Shown one piece after another: positions 8,871-16,634 of a DNA stretch of 32,911 nt (its first letter is position 1; the number at the start of each line of letters is the position of its first letter). Position numbers and translations under genes: made by a program. The notes below the pieces were generated by a model that was not told the origin of the DNA, did no database searches, and saw only the letters and a list, made by a program, of their open reading frames with translations. The stretch is from Leptospira sp. (lineage in GTDB: Bacteria > Spirochaetota > Leptospiria > Leptospirales > Leptospiraceae): NCBI GenBank assembly GCA_027533185.1, contig JAPZTS010000035.1, positions 1-32,911 of the forward strand. Direction: 5' to 3'.

Positions 8871-11650
8871 AGCGCTCTTTACTTATATTTTTTTTCCTTA
8901 CTCTTTCTTTAATAGCTGAAGAACAAAAAAAAATTATACTAATTGGAAATTTTTATCCTATTGAAAAAAAATTCGGCAATCCATTAGAAGAAAAAAACTT
9001 AAGATCTTTTTTGACAGACAAACTAACAAATGCAGGTTACGAAGTCGGTAACATCGATTCAAATTTAGAGTTATCAAAAAATTCAGGTCACATACGAATT
9101 GAAGGGTTTTATTCCAGCTTCGAAGATGGTTCCATTTACATCCAGTTTTATGATCCTGAGTCTGGTGAATTGCTTGACGCGATGAGCCAAACGCGTCTGC
9201 AAAATAAAATAGAGGGAATTGAGTTAGATCCTTCCGAGTTCTCAAAAGATAAATATGAAACTTGGAATGAAATTGCTAAAAAATTGATTCTGCGACTAAA
9301 ATCTAATCCAAATCGCATAAAAAAACCTCACAACATCCAAGAACATGTTTTGGATACGCCGATTGCTAAATTAAAAAACTTCAGCCGAGCAACGGTGGAT
9401 TTAGAAAAACAAAAATCTGAAGTTTTCCAACTTTTAGCTGAACAAAATGTTTCTGTTGCATCTAACGTTTTAAAAGAAGCAAACAAACAACCTGTTTCTG
9501 TGACAGTTATCCGTTCCGAACAAATTCGTCTTTCTGGAGCAAGGACCTTAAATGACCTTTTGATGATCTATGTTCCAGGCTACTTTAAAGTTGAGGACCA
9601 AGATGACACGATTGCGGGCTTTCGAGGTTTGGCACCAGACTCTAACTCGAAAGTTTTACTTCTGTTAAATGGATTTAATATGAATACTGAATGGCAGTTT
9701 GGTCCGCCGGATTCCATTATCAATAGTATGAATTTGGATTATATCGAAAGAATTGAAGTGATTCGAGGCCCTGGATCGGTAACCCTTGGCCAGGGTGCAC
9801 TATTGGGCGTTATCAACATAATCACCAAAAACCCTACTACAAATCAAAATACGGAAATCTTGGCTGGTATGGGGAAAGATCAGTATAGAAATTTTTCCTT
9901 ACAATCGGGCGCAAAAGGTCAATTAGTCGAAGATCTGAAAACTTATTTTTATCTTTCAAGAATGTCCTACAATGGACAAAAACTTCGAAGCGAAGGATGG
10001 ACAAAAGAGAGAGAATACGAAGGTGCCGAAGTAAGAGGGTTTGAGCAAATCACGGACCCAAGAGAAAAAGAGACCTTAAAAACATTCTCTTGGAATGGAG
10101 GAGATTTTTATTCTAATATTGCCTCTTCAAGTGGAAATCGTTTAGAACGGAATAGGAATCAAACAATTGTTGGTAATATAGAATATAAAAACTTCAATTT
10201 ACAAACATTTATTGGAGACCAGAGACGAGATTTATACAATTTTTATAGAGATCGAAATGAAGTAGATAGCCAAATTCGAAATCTGGCAGGCACATATACT
10301 CATCACTTTTCGGAATCTCTCCGACTAACGACTAAAACATTTTATACCCAAGATGATTTTGGATTCTTCTCGCATGGCGGTGTTCGTTTGGCTGGTACGA
10401 GAGAAAATCGATACGGAGGAAGTAGCATTCTGAACTGGAACATCAGTTCCAAAAATACTTTGGCGATTGGTCTAGAATATCGTAAATACGATCTAGGAAG
10501 AAATGATAACTCGGGTAATAATTTTATCGTAAATCGAGCAGAAGCAGAGAGTTTCTTTCCCAAGGAACAAAATGGCACGATTTCACCAACCAGCAGTTTT
10601 CAAGTGAATGAAACGAATCGTTTTGTTTTTCCTAGATCTATTCCAGTTGGAAGTATTTTTGTGGAAGATGTCCATAAAATTAACGAAAGATGGGATTTAT
10701 TTGGGGCTTTTCGCTACGACAAACATCCGTTTTGGGGATCAAATATCTCACCAAGATTGGGAGCCATTTACACGCACTCACGGGAATCCAATTTCAGATT
10801 TTCATACCAAGAAGGCTTTCGCGGTGCAGTTGGAGTATCGTATACCGGTGGATACCAAAAAGATGGTCTCTTAAGAAGTGAGAATTTCGGTTCTGTAGAA
10901 CAAGCACAAATTCCCAACATTGATTCCAATAGAAACCCTACTATATTTCGCAACATACCACAAGCCGAGCCCGAAAAGATGCGAAGTTTTGAAATTGCAT
11001 CTAAAATTCGACCCAACCAGAAATTGTATATCGATACTGTTCTATTTTATAATATGATAGAGAACGTAATCGATGTTGGAGTGATTTATCCCAATCCAGA
11101 TACAAACAAAACACCTAGAATTGGAACTGATGAACCTGGGGATTGGGGAGGATATTTTTTCTTTAGAAATACACCAGGTATCTTGAGACAAGGTGGCGGC
11201 GAAATTTCTTTCGGAATTAAACAAACCAAGTATGATGTATCAGTCAGTCATTCTGCCGTTAAGGTGTTAGGTGCGAGTACAGAATTACACAATTCACAAT
11301 ATCTTACTAGCGATCCAAAAAACAAACATTTCAGAGCCTATCCAGAAAATGTAACAAGGCTAAATCTTTTGCTTTATCCAATCAATTCCGTATCCATTGG
11401 ACTCAACTATCTTTATAATTACAATTGGTATGCTCCTACAGGGGCCAATGTAAAGGGAATACATATGCTAAATGGTGGTTGCCAATGGAATTTTTACGAA
11501 AATATGTACATGATAGTTTCAGTAAGAAATATTTTGGATGCACAGAATTTGTATCCAATCAATAGTGTTGCTGGAGATGTAACATTAGCCCAAGGTACAC
11601 CCTCCTATGAAGGAAGAACATATTGGATTCAAATTAAGGCGGTTTTCTAA
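8867..11650 (+). CDS. TonB-dependent outer-membrane receptor with extra N-terminal domain
   Basis: This 927-residue protein takes up a ligand across the outer membrane using TonB energy. After a signal peptide (1-17), residues about 20-150 form an alpha/beta-looking domain not usual in such receptors, followed by a linker. The plug domain covers about 195-323: ASNVLKEANKQPVSVTVI, SGARTLNDLL, GFRG, VLLLLNGF, YIERIEVIRGPGS and GVINIITK are all standard plug motifs. The barrel runs from about 330 to 927 and ends in the typical C-terminal aromatic residue (KAVF). The ligand is not evident; no heme, siderophore or cobalamin genes lie next to it. It is the third gene of the overlapping operon and is convergent with the OmpA-like gene, with 12 bases between stops. 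Confidence 0.92.
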   Translation: MKRSLLIFFFLTLSLIAEEQKKIILIGNFYPIEKKFGNPLEEKNLRSFLTDKLTNAGYEVGNIDSNLELSKNSGHIRIEGFYSSFEDGSIYIQFYDPESGELLDAMSQTRLQNKIEGIELDPSEFSKDKYETWNEIAKKLILRLKSNPNRIKKPHNIQEHVLDTPIAKLKNFSRATVDLEKQKSEVFQLLAEQNVSVASNVLKEANKQPVSVTVIRSEQIRLSGARTLNDLLMIYVPGYFKVEDQDDTIAGFRGLAPDSNSKVLLLLNGFNMNTEWQFGPPDSIINSMNLDYIERIEVIRGPGSVTLGQGALLGVINIITKNPTTNQNTEILAGMGKDQYRNFSLQSGAKGQLVEDLKTYFYLSRMSYNGQKLRSEGWTKEREYEGAEVRGFEQITDPREKETLKTFSWNGGDFYSNIASSSGNRLERNRNQTIVGNIEYKNFNLQTFIGDQRRDLYNFYRDRNEVDSQIRNLAGTYTHHFSESLRLTTKTFYTQDDFGFFSHGGVRLAGTRENRYGGSSILNWNISSKNTLAIGLEYRKYDLGRNDNSGNNFIVNRAEAESFFPKEQNGTISPTSSFQVNETNRFVFPRSIPVGSIFVEDVHKINERWDLFGAFRYDKHPFWGSNISPRLGAIYTHSRESNFRFSYQEGFRGAVGVSYTGGYQKDGLLRSENFGSVEQAQIPNIDSNRNPTIFRNIPQAEPEKMRSFEIASKIRPNQKLYIDTVLFYNMIENVIDVGVIYPNPDTNKTPRIGTDEPGDWGGYFFFRNTPGILRQGGGEISFGIKQTKYDVSVSHSAVKVLGASTELHNSQYLTSDPKNKHFRAYPENVTRLNLLLYPINSVSIGLNYLYNYNWYAPTGANVKGIHMLNGGCQWNFYENMYMIVSVRNILDAQNLYPINSVAGDVTLAQGTPSYEGRTYWIQIKAVF

Positions 11651-11661
11651 ATGGAAAGCCG
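11640..11661. terminator. Bidirectional hairpin between convergent genes
   Basis: CGGTTTTC (11640-11647) can pair with GGAAAGCCG (11653-11661) through eight base pairs including one G-T pair. TTTATT follows on the plus strand and TTAATTTG on the minus strand. It overlaps the last codons of the TonB receptor gene and lies directly after the OmpA-like stop, so it could end both transcripts. The T-tracts are weak. Confidence 0.4.
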
Positions 11662-11662
11662 T

Positions 11663-12913
11663 TTATTCAGACTTTTCTGGCTTTGGTCGTAATCTAAACT
11701 CAAAAATCACTCGTTCTACAGAATCGAGTTTATAATTGGTAGATCCTTTCGATATTTCGATGATTCGACTTGGCTCAACACCTTTTTCGCGCAGAAGTTT
11801 TGCAATCATCCTGGCGCGATCCTTACCTAACTCATAATTGTCCGACCAACCTTCGCGATTTGGTTCAAAGGGAGTAGTTGTTGTTGTTATCACAATATCG
11901 TAACCCACATACTCATTGTTAAGCTTTCGAGCAATTGCGTCAACGGTTGCCCGACCTTCCAAATGTACTCTTAGATCAGGTAGATCAAAAAGATCGCTCG
12001 CTAAAAATCGAATCTGATTTTGGGCTTCCAATGGTTTTTCTTTAGGTATAAAACTATCGTCCACATTTCGGCTACTTGGTAGAGCGACTGGTTCTTTCTG
12101 TTCGATGGATTCAGAAGATCCAATTTGAAAAGAGAGACCTGCTCCAAATTTGGCAAATGTTTCTTCATAATTTCCCTTGTTTCGGTAGCCATTATTCGGT
12201 GCCTTAAAATTAACAATGTAAACATTAGAATGTTCGATCTCACCAAACAGAAATATTCGATCGTTAAAGTGATATCTCATTCCAAAACTTCCAAACAATC
12301 GATTTACCTGACCGCCAAAAAGCTGTTCCCGACCAGCACCCCCACCAACTCGTAAGTAAGGATCGAATGAGGAACCGGGGTTAAAATGAAAAAAGAAACT
12401 TAAGTCGGCTGTTGATGAAAGGAAAATATTTCCTTCGGTTTGTGTGAAAAAATCTAAAGTACTACCTAAACGGAGAGACTGAGTAAAATCCGATGATCTT
12501 TGAAAAACAAGCGGGTATAAAGTGAGAGCTTGCCTATCTACAGTTACTGTTCTAGAGCTTCGAATCGTTTGTGTAGAGACAGAAAGCCCGAGACCAAAAT
12601 ACCTCCAAATCCCATATTCAAATCCCAACTCACCCGATTGGCTGCGAAGATTCGTACGATTGGCACTCACGTCTCGACTCAGAAAGTATTCATAAATTAC
12701 GACTGATCCAGTGTCAACAGAGGGGTTTGTTACAAATGGATTGATAGGAACATTATACTCTTCTAAATTTCGTTCGATGGTGCCTGAATTGTTTCCGATT
12801 CCTTGAGCGCCCGCTAAAAATAGGATAAACTTACCACGATCAAACCCACGGGCATCTAACAGATTAGGAATTATTAATATAATGAGAAGAAAAATCCTGG
12901 TTTTAAGATTCAT
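11663..12913 (-). CDS. OmpA-like outer-membrane protein with divergent C-terminal domain
   Basis: The 416-residue product has a signal peptide (residues 1-22, ending in L-L-D-A-R), an N-terminal beta-barrel-like part with alternating strands, and an OmpA-like domain over roughly the last 100 residues. In that domain the N-Y-E-L-G-K-D-R-A-R segment corresponds to the family's N-x-x-L-S-x-x-R-A helix, and GVEPSRI to the following turn. The usual G-H-T-D strand end is replaced by a Thr run, so the Asp that binds diaminopimelate in Acinetobacter OmpA (D271) is absent while the Arg (R286 equivalent) remains. The frame is open from 12988, but I take the ATG at 12911-12913 because it begins a clean signal peptide. 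Divergent from the GAF phosphatase gene. Confidence 0.82.
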   Translation of the reverse strand: MNLKTRIFLLIILIIPNLLDARGFDRGKFILFLAGAQGIGNNSGTIERNLEEYNVPINPFVTNPSVDTGSVVIYEYFLSRDVSANRTNLRSQSGELGFEYGIWRYFGLGLSVSTQTIRSSRTVTVDRQALTLYPLVFQRSSDFTQSLRLGSTLDFFTQTEGNIFLSSTADLSFFFHFNPGSSFDPYLRVGGGAGREQLFGGQVNRLFGSFGMRYHFNDRIFLFGEIEHSNVYIVNFKAPNNGYRNKGNYEETFAKFGAGLSFQIGSSESIEQKEPVALPSSRNVDDSFIPKEKPLEAQNQIRFLASDLFDLPDLRVHLEGRATVDAIARKLNNEYVGYDIVITTTTTPFEPNREGWSDNYELGKDRARMIAKLLREKGVEPSRIIEISKGSTNYKLDSVERVIFEFRLRPKPEKSE

Positions 12914-12950
12914 TTTTTGCTTATGAGAATGCTTATAAAAACACCGACAG

Positions 12951-12972
12951 GAATCAATAAAATAAATGATTC
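12951..12972. promoter_or_regulatory. Inverted repeat GAATCA-N10-TGATTC
   Basis: Perfect 6-base arms separated by 10 AT bases lie 38 bases upstream of the OmpA-like start, in the divergent region shared with the GAF phosphatase gene. It could be an operator near the minus-strand promoter. AT-rich dyads of this size can arise by chance. Confidence 0.25.
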
Positions 12973-13077
12973 TTCTGAATAGAAACAAACAAAATGTAAC
13001 GATTTCCCATATTTTTTAAATTTTAATCGCTTTAGGCAGATTTTTCTCTCTAGACAACAGAGGATTTTTTTTTACTC

Positions 13078-13093
13078 TAGACTTAAGAGTCTA
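13078..13093. promoter_or_regulatory. Perfect palindromic arms TAGACT-TAAG-AGTCTA before the GAF phosphatase start
   Basis: Six-base arms flank a 4-base centre, ending 6 bases before the ATG at 13100. There is no clear purine-rich ribosome binding site in this spot, so the element occupies the translation initiation region. It could be an operator, or an mRNA hairpin modulating translation. Confidence 0.4.
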
Positions 13094-13099
13094 CAAACT

Positions 13100-14860
13100 A
13101 TGGATCCAACTGAGACAAATCTTAAAAAATTCCGCAGTCTGCTCCATGTTTCCTCCGTTTTGAATGCAAACTTAGACTTATACCAATTACTCCCCCTCAT
13201 TATGCTGTATTCAAAAGACCTTTTGGAGGCAGAGGCTAGTTCTCTCTTTCTTTTGGAAGAGGAAGGATTTTTGTACTGCGAAGTTGCACTCGGCGAAAAA
13301 GGTGAGATCATCCAAGAATACGCAAGACTCGAATTAGGTGAAGGGATCGTAGGAGTTGTTGCCAAGGAAAAAAAAGCTATCATTTTAGAAGATGCATATC
13401 TAGATCCACGTTTTAATAAACGAATGGATGAAAAAACGGGGTTTAAAACCAAGTCACTTATCTGTGTTCCCTTGTTTGTGGAAGAAAAACTGATCGGGAC
13501 TTTAGAAGTGATCAATAAAACAGAAGGCAGAGTTTTTGAACCGTCTGATTTGGAATTTTTAATCTCTCTCTCCGAAGTTGCAGCCACGGCAATTCAAAAT
13601 GCCAATACCAAAGACAAACTCGATAAGCGGATTCTCGAACTCTCTCTTTTATATGAGTTCGAAAAACTTCTTGTTTCAGAAAAAAGTCTACCAGAGCTAG
13701 GGAAATGGATCTTAAACAGAATTTTAGAATATTTAGAAGCAAAGTCCGGTACGATCTATCTCTTTAACGAATTGGAAAAAGAACTATATATCCTGGCTGC
13801 AAAAGGTATTCCAGAAGATGCTTACAGTCAAATTCGCGTTCCTTTGGGTTCGGGAGTAGCTGGATGGGTTGCAAAAGAAAGGGAAAACCTTTTAATTCAC
13901 AACTTGGACTTTGACCCAAGATACAACAAACTCTCTCCTTATAAATTTGAATCCAAGTCTCTCATATCAGCCCCACTCATTTTTCAAGATGAACTCTTAG
14001 GTGTGATTAGCATCAATAACAAAGTTTCTGGTTATGCTTTCAATCATGCAGACCTAGACCTTCTCGCTAACATTGCAAATAGACTGAGCACAATTATCAA
14101 AAACGCAAAACTCTTTCATATGGTCGTTGATAGCAAAAAGGAACTGGACCGAGCAAAATCGATTATGAAAAAGATTATGCCAAGTTCCCTCCCAATCTCA
14201 CCAAATCTGAGTTATGGGGTATCTCATATTCCTTTAGAACAAGTTGGCGGAGATTTTTACGATGTCACCAAATTGGATGACGACATCTTTGCCGTTTTGA
14301 TTGCGGATATCTCAGGTCATGGACTATCCGCGGCAGTGCTTGCGGCCATGTCTCATATGGTTTTAAAAAATTTTGAAACCGAAATCAAACTCAGTCCTTC
14401 TGTTTTTCTAACCAATCTCAACCATATGTTGTATGGAAAACTAGCAGGGAATTTTTTGACGGCCTTTTATGGAGTTGTTGATACAAAAAATAATTCATTA
14501 GTATGCGCAACAGCAGGCCACCACCCACCGTTCCTTGTAAAAAGAGAAGAGAAGGAATTTAGTGAGCTAGGCATCAAAGGAAAAATCCTAGGACTCATTC
14601 CTGATTTGTTCTACGAAGAAAAACATCTGACTTTTGAACCAGGAGATAGGCTGATACTCTTTACCGATGGAATCTCAGAACATGCAAGTAAAGATAGAAC
14701 AAAAAAGTATGATGAATCCCTTTTAAAAGAAGCGATTCGATCTTCCTTACATATGCAACCGCAAAATACAGCAGATTTTTTGATTCAAGAATCCAAACGG
14801 TTTACGACACAAGAAACCTTTGAAGACGACGTCACCTTACTCATAGTAGACCGAATCTAA
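13100..14860 (+). CDS. Cytoplasmic GAF-GAF-SpoIIE/PP2C-type phosphatase
   Basis: This 586-residue protein has no membrane segment. Two tandem GAF domains (about 18-167 and 185-337) precede a SpoIIE-type PP2C phosphatase domain (about 370-585). The GAF domains share the same internal signature, DPRFNK and DPRYNK followed by KSLI-x-x-P-L, showing they are repeats of one type. Phosphatase motifs: GGDFYD (383-388), IADISGHG (401-408), ATAGHHPP, FTDGISEH and FEDDVTLLIV. GAF domains in this setting sense small molecules or protein partners; the ligand cannot be read. Output is likely dephosphorylation of an anti-anti-sigma or similar protein. It differs from the membrane phosphatase at 4978 in having the classical D-x-S-G-H-G loop. 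Confidence 0.92.
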   Translation: MDPTETNLKKFRSLLHVSSVLNANLDLYQLLPLIMLYSKDLLEAEASSLFLLEEEGFLYCEVALGEKGEIIQEYARLELGEGIVGVVAKEKKAIILEDAYLDPRFNKRMDEKTGFKTKSLICVPLFVEEKLIGTLEVINKTEGRVFEPSDLEFLISLSEVAATAIQNANTKDKLDKRILELSLLYEFEKLLVSEKSLPELGKWILNRILEYLEAKSGTIYLFNELEKELYILAAKGIPEDAYSQIRVPLGSGVAGWVAKERENLLIHNLDFDPRYNKLSPYKFESKSLISAPLIFQDELLGVISINNKVSGYAFNHADLDLLANIANRLSTIIKNAKLFHMVVDSKKELDRAKSIMKKIMPSSLPISPNLSYGVSHIPLEQVGGDFYDVTKLDDDIFAVLIADISGHGLSAAVLAAMSHMVLKNFETEIKLSPSVFLTNLNHMLYGKLAGNFLTAFYGVVDTKNNSLVCATAGHHPPFLVKREEKEFSELGIKGKILGLIPDLFYEEKHLTFEPGDRLILFTDGISEHASKDRTKKYDESLLKEAIRSSLHMQPQNTADFLIQESKRFTTQETFEDDVTLLIVDRI

Positions 14861-14891
14861 AAAAAAGGGTTTTGCCAAAGATTCGGAATAT

Positions 14892-14915
14892 CCCCCAGGA
14901 TTGTATCCCTGAGGG
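14892..14915. terminator. Hairpin between convergent phosphatase and MATE genes
   Basis: CCCCCAGGAT (14892-14901) pairs with ATCCCTGAGGG (14905-14915) around a 3-base loop, with one mismatch and one bulge. It lies 31 bases after the phosphatase stop and 33 bases after the MATE stop on the other strand. It is followed on the plus strand by a broken T-rich stretch (TTTCCATTTTCC), which fits a bidirectional terminator. Confidence 0.45.
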
Positions 14916-14948
14916 TTTCCATTTTCCTTACAAGTATTCGATCCCTTT

Positions 14949-16361
14949 TTAAAGAGTATCCGTACGGATCATCAAACGAGTAAGCCAACCTCCATTTTGG
15001 AATCGAATCCAATATAAAATGCCCAGTGTAAGAACCATTGCTGTAAGTACCCACCAACTCGTGAGTGGGCCAAGTCCAATGATGTTTTTTACCGTATAGA
15101 CCGCGATCGCACAACTCCACATGAGTACATTCGAAACCAACATGGGCCAAACCGTATCTCCTGATCCTTTCAATATCCCACCTAAAATATTATAAGTGGA
15201 ATCAAACAAAAAATAGAGACAAGAGATTTGTAACATCCTCGTTGCAAAGTAGACTACAGTCTCAAAAGTTTGTAACTGTTCCTGCGGGGAAAAAAGCTCC
15301 ACGAGGATTGTGTTTTGTGTAAAATATAAAATGGTAATGAATATACTATACACCCAACCCAAAGTCAACGCCGAATAGGCGGATCTTAAGGCTAATTCTT
15401 TTTTACCTTCTCCCAGATACTTTCCAACCTGTCCCGAGACTGCTTGGCTAATCCCAAGAAGCGGGATAAAACAAACCATATCCCAATTGAGTACGATAGT
15501 TGTTGCAGCCGCCACATCACTCGAGTACGAGTACATTACCATAGTGAAAAACATAAAACCGCTTACGTTGGCTGTAGTTTCTATCCCTGAAGGAAGGCCG
15601 TATCTTAAGAGTTTTTTCAATAACGGGATATGTAAGTGGATAACAATTCCAGTTGCATATTTTTTTCGAAACTCTGCGGAAAAGAATTTTCCTCCAAGGA
15701 TTAGAATCGGAAAGATCCCAGAAACTACTGTTCCAACTGCCGCTCCAGAAATCCCCATCATCGGAAATCCAAACTTTCCAAAGACCAGAACATAGGTTAG
15801 TGGAATATTCACAAACAAAGCGGAAAAGGTTGCCAAAGTTACTATCTTTGTTCGTTCCACTCCGATAAAAAATCCCGCAAAACTTGTACGCAAACTTAAA
15901 AAAACAATCGAATAAGAAAGTATGGAAAAGTATTCCACTTCTTTTCCAAGAAGTACAGTTTCATGTCCAAATAGGCCAAAGATCACCGGTGCCAATTGTC
16001 CTGTAAGAATGGCAAGAGCCGTTCCCACAGTGAGAGAAAGGAGGAAACCTTGGTGGACAGTTCGTACGGCATTTTCCTTTTCCCCTGCTCCCATGTATTG
16101 CCCAACTAGAGAGGTGATTTGACCAAGAGTTCCAGAAATCAAAGTCGAAAAGAGAAAAAGTAGAATGCCTCCACTTAACGTTGCCGCTAAGTCTTCCTTT
16201 CCAAGTCTGGATAAAAAGTAACGATCACAAAAGATCATTACCACATCAATGGCCTGCGACAAAAAAATGGGTACGGCAATCGGTAAAAGTTCGGAAATTC
16301 CGATCTTCAAATCAAAATAGAATTTCCTCTCAAACCAAGAAGAAAGTTGTGATGTAAACAT
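14949..16361 (-). CDS. MATE family multidrug/cation antiporter
   Basis: This 470-residue protein is almost entirely transmembrane, with about 12 hydrophobic segments in two similar halves, as in MATE exporters that expel organic cations in exchange for Na+ or H+. Near the N-terminus, ELLPIAVPIFLSQAIDVV and the FLSRLGKEDLAA segment are typical; the loop G-Q-Y-M-G-A-G-E-K-E-N-A in the first half is echoed by G-K-Y-L-G-E-G-K-K-E-L-A in the second half. The frame is open to a TTG at 16388, but I take the ATG at 16359-16361 because AGGGGGG stands about 5 bases upstream. The substrate is unknown. Confidence 0.93.
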   Translation of the reverse strand: MFTSQLSSWFERKFYFDLKIGISELLPIAVPIFLSQAIDVVMIFCDRYFLSRLGKEDLAATLSGGILLFLFSTLISGTLGQITSLVGQYMGAGEKENAVRTVHQGFLLSLTVGTALAILTGQLAPVIFGLFGHETVLLGKEVEYFSILSYSIVFLSLRTSFAGFFIGVERTKIVTLATFSALFVNIPLTYVLVFGKFGFPMMGISGAAVGTVVSGIFPILILGGKFFSAEFRKKYATGIVIHLHIPLLKKLLRYGLPSGIETTANVSGFMFFTMVMYSYSSDVAAATTIVLNWDMVCFIPLLGISQAVSGQVGKYLGEGKKELALRSAYSALTLGWVYSIFITILYFTQNTILVELFSPQEQLQTFETVVYFATRMLQISCLYFLFDSTYNILGGILKGSGDTVWPMLVSNVLMWSCAIAVYTVKNIIGLGPLTSWWVLTAMVLTLGILYWIRFQNGGWLTRLMIRTDTL

Positions 16362-16519
16362 AGAAGCCCCCCTGAAGGACTGTATCAAATGCGAATGTTA
16401 TTATGGAGATGACTTGAATCTTAAAAGAAACTCTCAAAATAAAAATTAGAGATGTCTTATTTTTAAGATCTGTTAAATGGATACGACATTCATGGGAGGA
16501 ATACCTAAAGCCATTTGGA

Positions 16520-16533
16520 AATTCCTAGGAATT
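16520..16533. repeat. 14-base perfect palindrome AATTCCTAGGAATT
   Basis: A self-complementary 14-mer lies about 160 bases upstream of the MATE start in the 265-base intergenic region. It could be a regulator site or chance. A smaller dyad, TCTTA-TTTT-TAAGA, lies at 16455-16468. Confidence 0.35.
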
Positions 16534-16545
16534 CTGTAAATAAAA

Positions 16546-16634
16546 TTTTTCCGCACAAGGGATCGAAGCGGAATCCGAGGACTTGGTCTGAGGATTAGAG
16601 CGGAGAGCCCGACCGTATGACGGTAGTCATACGG
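16546..16634 (-). other. GC-rich structured intergenic element, possibly a dispersed repeat
   Basis: A GC-rich block stands out in the AT-rich surroundings. It contains a perfect 9-base stem CCGTATGAC-GGTA-GTCATACGG (16613-16634), which includes the stop codon of the carbonic-anhydrase-like gene, and on the minus strand a series CGGGCTCTCCGCTC ... TTCCGCTTCGATCCCTTG, ending with a second stem TTCCGC/GCGGAA. On the minus strand no T-run follows the first stem; AAATTTTATT follows the second. I recall similar gene-end sequences from Leptospira and Bacteroidetes genomes, but this is from memory. It may end transcription of the upstream gene. Confidence 0.4.

Noticed and set aside
13072..13587. 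Minus-strand open frame of 171 codons opposite the GAF phosphatase
   Set aside because: Ser/Phe-rich translation typical of the complement of a real gene; no ribosome binding site, and it lies within a clearly coding GAF domain.
16477..16539. Short plus-strand frame of 20 codons with a hydrophobic C-terminal half
   Set aside because: No ribosome binding site at the right distance, no conservation evidence, and it runs through the palindrome at 16520-16533.
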